Positions 29,429 to 30,519 of a DNA stretch of 30,519 bases are shown piece after piece. The stretch spans positions 1 through 30,519 of the forward strand of contig JAQGDQ010001668.1 of the NCBI GenBank assembly GCA_030141605.1, read 5' to 3'. Both the position numbers and the translations under genes were made by a program. Under the pieces are notes generated by a model that was not told the origin of the DNA, ran no database searches, and saw only the letters and a list, made by a program, of their open reading frames with translations. This DNA comes from Tubiluchus corallicola. Taxonomy: Eukaryota > Priapulida > Priapulimorpha > Priapulimorphida > Tubiluchidae. The first letter of the stretch is position 1. The number at the start of each line of letters is the position of its first letter.

Positions 29429-29937
29429 CAGGGATGAGAATGACAAATCGTAAAAAACTCTGAAACAGGCCGGGGGTTTTGGTGCCACCTAGGCCCCCAA
29501 TGGAGTTCAAGGGGAGCCAGCAACACATTGCAATTTTGTGACCTCAGAGAGCCTCTAAGTGCACTTAAAATATCAATTACCTTGTTTCATGCATAATTTA
29601 AAATACCCAACTATCAAGGATACATGATGCCTAATTGTCTCAAAAACGCCTAAGTACTGGCCGCTCCTATGCAAAAGTATATAAAAACTGTCTGCAATTG
29701 ACTCAAATAACTCCACACAATTGATTCTATATTTTTATACATAGAGATATACACGTGATTACACTGATGTACGTGATGTAAACAAAGTAATGGCCTGCCA
29801 ACTAGCGGTCAGCTTGTGAAATAATGTACTGGGTCCGTAAAAATTTTCTCAACGAATTTACGCGATTTACAAAAATGGCACTACTGGTCTTCCAGAAACT
29901 CGGAATTCCGCGTATCCGCGAAAAATTCTCATCCCTG
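29429..29937 (+). mobile_element. Non-autonomous DNA transposon, family G, copy 2
   Basis: 509 bp, same ends (CAGGGATGAGAATGAC) and interior as 10860-11378 at about 95%, flanked by ATATAT on both sides (29423-29428, 29938-29943). It lies about 60 bp downstream of the exon a donor. Confidence 0.87.
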
Positions 29938-29998
29938 ATATATTTACCGGGTTAATTTTCTAAACTGGCAGAATAGGTTAGCAGTTATGGCGGCATAC

Positions 29999-30111
29999 CT
30001 GGATTTTTTAAGTGTTTCTTCCGGTCCGTGTAAAGGTACGACATAGAATCTAGTACTATCCAAATGCATGTCGACTTTCTTGTATAGGGAAATACCAACA
30101 TTGACTGCCCT
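29999..30111 (-). CDS. POLN: POLN exon a: exonuclease-like domain strand
   Basis: Acceptor tgtatttccag, donor gtatgccgc; 113 nt, taken as phase 0 in, phase 2 out. It reads AVNVGISLYKKVDMHLDSTR then FYVVPLHGPEETLKKS, ending AG that joins G of exon b as Arg. VGISL....FYVVPLHG matches the strand pair of the exonuclease-like domain (..GISL....AYYIPL.H). A second AG two bases further in is possible. Similarity is modest; the exact phase match with exon b supports it. Earlier exons lie outside the window. Confidence 0.8.
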
Positions 30112-30200
30112 CTGGAAATACAATATCACTTTATGTTAGTTAGGTAAAGTATATATCCAGTGCATGCTTTTTATAAATATGCAAGTATTCACTAAACACA

Positions 30201-30290
30201 TCTCTCTCTCTCTCTCTCTCTCTCTCTTGCTCTCGCTCTGTCTCTCTTTCTCCCTCTCTCTCTCTTGCTCTCTCTTTCTCTCTCTCTCCC

Positions 30291-30323
<33 letters not shown>

Positions 30324-30394
30324 TGCTTTCTCTCTCTTTCTCTCTCTCTCTCTCTCTTGCTCCCTGTCTCTCTTTCTCTCTCTCTCTCCCTCTT

Positions 30395-30438
<44 letters not shown>

Positions 30439-30519
30439 TATCTCTCTCTCTCTCTATCTCTCTCTCTCTGCCTCTCTTTCTCTCTCTCTCGCTTAAAAGA
30501 GAGAGAAACAGAAAGAGAG
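30201..30519 (+). repeat. (CT)n microsatellite, about 320 bp
   Basis: CT dinucleotide tract interrupted by TTGCT, TTTCT and CCCT. The last 26 bases switch to GAGAGAGAAACAGAAAGAG, a short inverted end. Ser/Leu- and Arg/Glu-repeat ORFs are artefacts. It lies about 90 bp upstream of exon a. Confidence 0.96.

Noticed and set aside
30164-30496. Ser/Leu- and Arg/Glu-repeat ORFs
   Set aside because: Artefacts of the (CT)n microsatellite.

Overview
The window looks like AT-rich (roughly two-thirds A+T), repeat-dense DNA from an animal, most likely an invertebrate. The reasons are spliceosomal introns with GT-AG ends, CR1/Jockey-type LINE debris, a SINE with a 5S rRNA head, and Tc1/mariner-, hAT- and piggyBac-like non-autonomous transposons. 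I cannot name the species from sequence alone. There is no operon and no long ORF. The coding content is one gene cut into very short exons.

The gene is on the minus strand and is a family-A DNA polymerase, best matched to DNA polymerase nu (POLN). I could assemble 13 consecutive exons (called a to m here) from 30111 down to 6146. Their reading phases all agree, giving about 388 codons. They run from the inactive exonuclease-like domain (a-d), through the thumb (e-j), to the start of the palm (k-m), ending just after motif A, which holds the first catalytic aspartate. The N-terminal exons lie beyond the right edge. The remaining palm and fingers exons (motifs B and C) lie beyond the left edge or are missing.

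Left part (1-7633): an inverted segmental duplication with arms of about 2.2-2.5 kb around a roughly 2 kb spacer. The right arm carries exons l and m in gene orientation. The left arm carries the same two exons, base-identical, in the opposite orientation. A further copy of exon m with its flanking intron and a neighbouring transposon sits at 22668-23559. A diverged piece of intron l-m sits at 9078-9510.

Middle and right (7.6-30.5 kb): introns filled with datable insertions. These are hAT-like elements with 8-bp target duplications, a roughly 510-bp element family with 6-bp duplications, a three-copy MITE, three copies of a 5S-derived SINE (one inserted inside a MITE), a piggyBac-like TTAA element, a probable solo LTR, a LINE reverse-transcriptase scrap, a near-perfect 103-bp-arm foldback, and long microsatellites.

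The recurring theme is tandem amplification inside transposons. A 70-bp minisatellite has grown inside a Tc1/mariner-like element, a 57-bp one from the terminal repeat of a hAT element, and a 16-bp one inside a hAT-like remnant. A separate 67-bp satellite of about 20 copies abuts the 5' splice site of exon c. The most notable observations are the exon-containing palindrome, the transposon-seeded minisatellites, the 5S-headed SINE family, and a serine-to-arginine change in polymerase motif A.
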